DNA of 64,000 nt from Mesorhizobium loti R88b. Its GTDB lineage: Bacteria > Pseudomonadota > Alphaproteobacteria > Rhizobiales > Rhizobiaceae. Positions 60,595 to 64,000 of this stretch are shown here, piece by piece. The stretch lies in contig NZ_CP033367.1 of assembly GCF_013170845.1 (NCBI RefSeq), forward strand, positions 3,411,001 to 3,475,000. The letters are read 5' to 3'. How positions within the stretch are numbered: the stretch's first letter is position 1; each line of letters begins with the position of its first letter. A program made the position numbers and the translations under genes. Under the pieces are notes generated by a model. It was not told where the DNA came from. It did not search any database and saw only the letters and a list, made by a program, of their open reading frames with translations.

Positions 60595-60671
60595 CTTGAG
60601 GGGGAGATGCCCGGCAGGGCAGAGAGGGGCGCTGTCCCGCCATCCCTTTCGGGCAACGCGCCGGAGCTGCA

Positions 60672-61922
60672 ATGACTTTGGAACTAACCACGCACGACCG
60701 ATCCATGCTCGATGGCGAGCAAGGCCCATCCGCAGCCGCCGCGATGAAAATCCTCGTTGCCTTTTCCAACGCCATCGGCGCAGGCAGTCTGCTCGACATA
60801 TCAGGCGCTCATATCGATGGTTGCCTCTACCACGGCAAAGCCGGCCTCGATTTTGTCGAAAGGCTGGTCGAGGGCGGCGGGCGTGTGCAAGTGCCGACGA
60901 CGCTCAATGTCGGCTCGTTCGACCTCATCCATCCCGGCATGGTGAAGATGCCGGCGGCCGAGGAGGTGCCGGCGCGGCGGCTGATGAAGGCGCATATGGA
61001 GCTGGGCTGCCAGGCGACCTTCACCTGCGCGCCCTACCAGACGCGCTTCCGGCCTGAATTCGGCCAGCAGATCGCCTGGGGCGAATCCAACGCCATCGTG
61101 TTTGCCAATTCCGTGATCGGCGCGCGCACCAACCGCTACGGCGATTTCATCGACCTGTGCTGCGCCATGACCGGCCGCGCGCCAGCCTGGGGCCTGCATC
61201 TGAGCGAGAACCGGCGCGGTCGCATCCTGTTCGAACTGGACATCTCCGAGGCCGAACCAAGCGACAGCCTGTTCGTCGGTGTCGGGCTGATCATCGGGCA
61301 ACCCAGTGGCGACCGCGTTCCGGTCATTGCAGGCCTGCCGCAGCCGCGTGACGAGGATCAGTTGAAGGCGCTGGGCGCGGCGGCCGCGACGACGGGGGCC
61401 GTGGCGCTGTTCCATGCGGTCGGTATCACGCCCGAGGCCGGAACGCTCGACGAGGCGTTTCATGGCCAGGCGCCCGAACAGACGATCCATATCACCCGGG
61501 CAGACATCGACCATGCGTTGGCCAGGCTGTCGATGGTGCCGGACGGCGCGCGGCTGGCAGCAGTCTCGCTCGGCACGCCGCATTTCTCGCATGAGGAGTG
61601 GATGCGCCTGTTGCCGCTGCTGCGCGAGGCGGCTCCCGGCCGGGGCATCCCGATCTACGTCAACACCGGCCGCGCGACACTGACGCGGCTGCAGGAAGAA
61701 GGCATGCTCACAGGCATGGAGGCGTTCGGCCTGATCCCGGTTGCCGACACCTGCACCTATGTCACCTCGATTCTCGAGCGGCTCGACGGCGTGGTGATGA
61801 CCAATTCCGGCAAATGGGCGCATTACGCGCCGGGCAATATCGGCGTGACCGTCGCTTTTGCCGAGATGAAGGATTGCATCCGCTCCGCCGCGGTCGGGCA
61901 TGTCGTACGGGGTGCATCATGA
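60672..61922 (+). CDS. Aconitase X catalytic (large) subunit
   Basis: A 416-aa AcnX-type dehydratase: AMKILVAFSNAIGAGSLLDISGAHIDGCLYHGKAGLDF at the start, then TLNVGSFDLIHPGM, FTCAPYQTRF, GESNAIVFANSVIGARTNRYGD, and the C-terminal FGLIPVADTCTYVT and TNSGKWAHYAPGN. Three Cys (in CLYHG, TCAPY and DTCTY regions) would bind the Fe-S cluster. Studied bacterial two-subunit homologues dehydrate cis-3-hydroxy-L-proline; the substrate here is inferred. It overlaps the small subunit by ATGA. Confidence 0.85.
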   Translation: MTLELTTHDRSMLDGEQGPSAAAAMKILVAFSNAIGAGSLLDISGAHIDGCLYHGKAGLDFVERLVEGGGRVQVPTTLNVGSFDLIHPGMVKMPAAEEVPARRLMKAHMELGCQATFTCAPYQTRFRPEFGQQIAWGESNAIVFANSVIGARTNRYGDFIDLCCAMTGRAPAWGLHLSENRRGRILFELDISEAEPSDSLFVGVGLIIGQPSGDRVPVIAGLPQPRDEDQLKALGAAAATTGAVALFHAVGITPEAGTLDEAFHGQAPEQTIHITRADIDHALARLSMVPDGARLAAVSLGTPHFSHEEWMRLLPLLREAAPGRGIPIYVNTGRATLTRLQEEGMLTGMEAFGLIPVADTCTYVTSILERLDGVVMTNSGKWAHYAPGNIGVTVAFAEMKDCIRSAAVGHVVRGAS

Positions 61923-62362
61923 CGCGGCTCGTGGAAGCCTTTGAAAGAGCCGGCGCCTTTCAACTGGCCGGCGAGGCACAGGGCGAGGCGCTGGTGTTTT
62001 CGCAACCGCTCAGCTTCTGGGGCGGTGTCGATGCCGAGACTGGCGAGATCATCGACCACTCTCATCCGGGGCTCGGCCAGAATGTCGCCGGCAGGATTCT
62101 GGTCATGCCGAGCGGGCGGGGATCGTCCTCGTCCTCCTCGGTGCTGGCAGAAGCGATCCGCAGGGGCACGGCGCCGGCTGGTATTCTATTGGAGTGGCCG
62201 GACCCGATCCTGGCGGTCGGTGCCATCGTGGCGGAGTTTCTCTACGAGATACGCATGCCGCTGGTGGTGTGTGAGATTGCGGGCATTGTGTCCGGCGACA
62301 GGATAGCGATCGGCACCGGCGCGGACGGCCGGGCGATCATCAGGGTTAGAGCAGAAAGCTAG
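61919..62362 (+). CDS. Aconitase X swivel (small, DUF126) subunit
   Basis: A 147-aa protein with the family core: LSFWGGVDAETGEIIDHSHPGLGQNVAGRILVMPSGRGSSSSSSVLAEAI. The Ser-rich loop binds the substrate carboxylate. It completes the heterodimeric enzyme with the upstream gene. It is convergent with the LacI-type gene (4-bp gap). Confidence 0.88.
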   Translation: MTRLVEAFERAGAFQLAGEAQGEALVFSQPLSFWGGVDAETGEIIDHSHPGLGQNVAGRILVMPSGRGSSSSSSVLAEAIRRGTAPAGILLEWPDPILAVGAIVAEFLYEIRMPLVVCEIAGIVSGDRIAIGTGADGRAIIRVRAES

Positions 62363-62366
62363 CCGC

Positions 62367-63395
62367 TCAAATCTCCGGAATGTTCTCCTTGAAGATCACC
62401 TGCAGCCTCGGCTGATGCAGTTCATAGGGCAGGCCCCGAACCGCATGGGTCAAGGTGTTGAGTGCCTCGCGGGCCTCGACACGCGGGTTCTGGTCGATGA
62501 CCGCGTCAAGCGTGCCGTCGAGCAGAAGGTCCTTGGTGCCATCCGTCACCTCATGGCCGAGGAAGACCATGGATTGCGCGCGGCCGCGCTCCTTGAGCGC
62601 GCGGGCGATGCCGGTATTGCCGGCGCCGACATTGTAGATCGCGGCAAGGTCGGGGTGCCTGTCCAGAAGCGCTGATGCCTCCGAATAGGCTTTTTCGCGA
62701 TCGTCGAGCATTTCGCGCATTTCGACGATCTCGAGATTGGGCGATTCCTCGGTCAATATATGCCGGAACCCCATCTCGCGTTCCTCATGGCCGCGATAGG
62801 ACAGCGAGCCGGCGAACAGCGCCACCTTGCCGGGGCGTTCCGACCCCATGAAACGGTTGAGCAGATAACCGGCCAGCCGCCCGGCGGCGCGGTTGTCGAT
62901 GCCGATATAGGCGACCCTCGGCACATGCAGGATGTCGGAGGCGATGGTCACCACTTTGATGTCGTTGGCCGACAGCGAGCGGATCGCCTCGCGCACCGTC
63001 GGATGGTCGAGCGCGATGACGCCGACGCCTTGCGTCTGTCCGCGCAAGTCCTGCAGCAGGCGGGCGAGCCGATCGGGATTGAAGCCTTCTATGGTGGCGA
63101 TGTGGACATCGAGGTCGGGGCGGGCCAGGGCCTGCGCCTCGATGTGGCGGTGCAGCATCTTGATGAAGGAATTGGTGCCGGCCGGCAGCGCGAAGTCGAG
63201 CCGGATGATTTCGCCGGGTAAGGCGCGCGGCGGCGTTCCGTTCGGGCCTTCGGCGATGTAGCCGAGACGCTGCGCCATTTCGAGCACGATTTCGCGCGTG
63301 CGCGCCCGCACACCGGGGCGGTTGTTGAGCACGCGGTCGACGGTGGCGGCGGAAACGCCGGCTTCCCGGGCTATATCAGTCAGGGTGGAACGCAC
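62367..63395 (-). CDS. LacI-family transcriptional regulator
   Basis: A 342-aa repressor. The N-terminal helix-turn-helix reads TLTDIAREAGVSAATVDRVLNNRPGVRART, with the hinge further on. The ligand domain is periplasmic-binding-protein-like (RLDFALPAGTNSFIKMLHRHIE, VGVIALDHPTVREAI, VAYIGIDNRAAGRLAGYLL), of the RbsB-like subgroup, so a sugar is the likely effector. It is divergent from the ABC substrate-binding gene at 63753 and probably regulates it. Confidence 0.9.
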   Translation of the reverse strand: MRSTLTDIAREAGVSAATVDRVLNNRPGVRARTREIVLEMAQRLGYIAEGPNGTPPRALPGEIIRLDFALPAGTNSFIKMLHRHIEAQALARPDLDVHIATIEGFNPDRLARLLQDLRGQTQGVGVIALDHPTVREAIRSLSANDIKVVTIASDILHVPRVAYIGIDNRAAGRLAGYLLNRFMGSERPGKVALFAGSLSYRGHEEREMGFRHILTEESPNLEIVEMREMLDDREKAYSEASALLDRHPDLAAIYNVGAGNTGIARALKERGRAQSMVFLGHEVTDGTKDLLLDGTLDAVIDQNPRVEAREALNTLTHAVRGLPYELHQPRLQVIFKENIPEI

Positions 63396-63752
63396 CGTCT
63401 TTCATCTCCTCAACGCATCAGGATCGCGCAATGCCGGCAGCCGGCCTGATGGCCACGACTCCTCGCCATCGGCGATTCTGATGGGAAATGATGTATCTGG
63501 CCTTGGCCGAAGCGCAAGCCATCGGGCTAAATCAGGTCGACCGGCACGGCTATTCCGGGGCGGGAGGATACATTTCCCGTCAAATCGAGGCATCTGGAGC
63601 GATATATGGACCCCGATATGACGCATTTCCTCGCCTCATTGCGATGTTGTGAGGTATTTTGATTATTTATGATGTTGACAGCCTTCCGATCCTGCCGTCA
63701 ATATCCCTCATGGGCTCGTGGAGGAACATTGAGCCCTGAGGGAGGAATTCCA
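63396..63752. promoter_or_regulatory. Divergent regulatory region between LacI and ABC genes
   Basis: A 357-bp gene-free segment. A possible promoter is TTGACA at 63675 with a weak -10 (TCAATA) 17 bp downstream. AT-rich sequence lies at 63655-63675. No perfect LacI-type palindrome was identified by eye. Confidence 0.45.
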
Positions 63753-64000
63753 ATGTCTGATCTGATCCGCATCTCGCGACGCCGGTTGCTGGCGTCTGGA
63801 GGAAAGGCGGCGGTGTTCGTTGCCGCCACGGGTATCGCGCCGCAATTCATTCGTCCCGGCCGCGCCTATGCCGCCGACGCACTGGCGCCGGGCATGATCG
63901 GCGGCCCAACCGGCTTCGAGGGCGCCGAGCGCTACCAGTATGGTGCCGACACGCCGGAAGGCCGCGCCATCGAGGCGGCCAAGGCGCTGAAGGGGGCCGG
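63753..64000 (+). CDS. ABC transporter substrate-binding protein, 5' part
   Basis: Only the first 82 codons are in the window. MSDLIRISRRRLLASGGKAA is a Tat-type signal (S-R-R-R-L-L), followed by a hydrophobic stretch and a cleavage site near AYAADA. The mature start (GPTGFEGAERYQYGADTPEG) resembles extracellular solute-binding proteins of sugar ABC systems. GGGAGGAATT supports the ATG. Control by the divergent LacI protein is likely. Confidence 0.7.
   Translation, partial: MSDLIRISRRRLLASGGKAAVFVAATGIAPQFIRPGRAYAADALAPGMIGGPTGFEGAERYQYGADTPEGRAIEAAKALKGA

Overview
The window looks like the chromosome of a rhizobial alphaproteobacterium, most likely Mesorhizobium or a close relative. This is inferred from the high GC, the style of short exported and DUF3309-type proteins, EcfG-like promoters, a TPP-controlled ykoF-thiXYZ locus, dispersed rhizobial palindromes, and two-subunit aconitase X. 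No rRNA, tRNA or CRISPR was seen.

Region 1 (1-6.2 kb) is chromosomal housekeeping and hypothetical genes: a TMEM175-type channel, small proteins and a SAM methyltransferase flanked by two near-identical promoter/mini-ORF/terminator elements. It is followed by an AT-richer two-gene cassette (4579-5894) whose layout, a 280-aa soluble protein followed by a 155-aa four-helix membrane protein, resembles the phage lambda RexA/RexB exclusion pair.

Region 2 (about 6.2-38.1 kb) is a degraded T7-like (podovirus) prophage holding only the packaging and virion module: terminase, gp13-like protein, portal, scaffold, capsid, tail tubes A and B, gp14-like internal virion protein and a holin candidate. No integrase, repressor, replication gene, RNA polymerase or tail fibre was seen. 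The large terminase is split by a 3.7-kb insertion carrying a MarR/flavin-monooxygenase pair, and tail tube B has lost its true N-terminus to a frameshift. Nearly every junction holds accessory genes. The outstanding feature is a set of three related chimeric genes (12234, 29919 and 34433). They share an N-terminal region resembling podovirus internal (ejection) proteins but end in different toxin-like domains: a SleB-like wall hydrolase, an unassigned His-rich toxin domain, and an HNH nuclease. Each is followed by immunity-like genes. Duplicated 3' ends of terminase and of the gp14-like gene, and a repeated 20-bp core, show that these modules arrived or spread by recombination next to phage genes.

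Region 3 (38.2-52.5 kb) is chromosomal: an acetyltransferase, a channel-like membrane protein, a family 39 glycosyltransferase, methionine sulfoxide reductase A, a TPP riboswitch with ykoF and thiXYZ (uptake of a thiamine pyrimidine precursor), an ICMT-like methyltransferase, two paralogous glycine-rich exported proteins, a DUF3309 peptide, a flavin-binding protein, an HWE/HisKA_2 histidine kinase and an exported protein. Three genes here have EcfG-like general-stress promoters.

Region 4 (52.6-64 kb) is a catabolic operon controlled by a GntR/UTRA regulator. It holds an ADP-ribosylglycohydrolase-like enzyme, a PfkB kinase, a polyamine-type ABC transporter and a two-subunit aconitase X; an IS5-family element sits between the transporter and aconitase X genes. 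A LacI-type regulator and the start of another ABC substrate-binding gene close the window.
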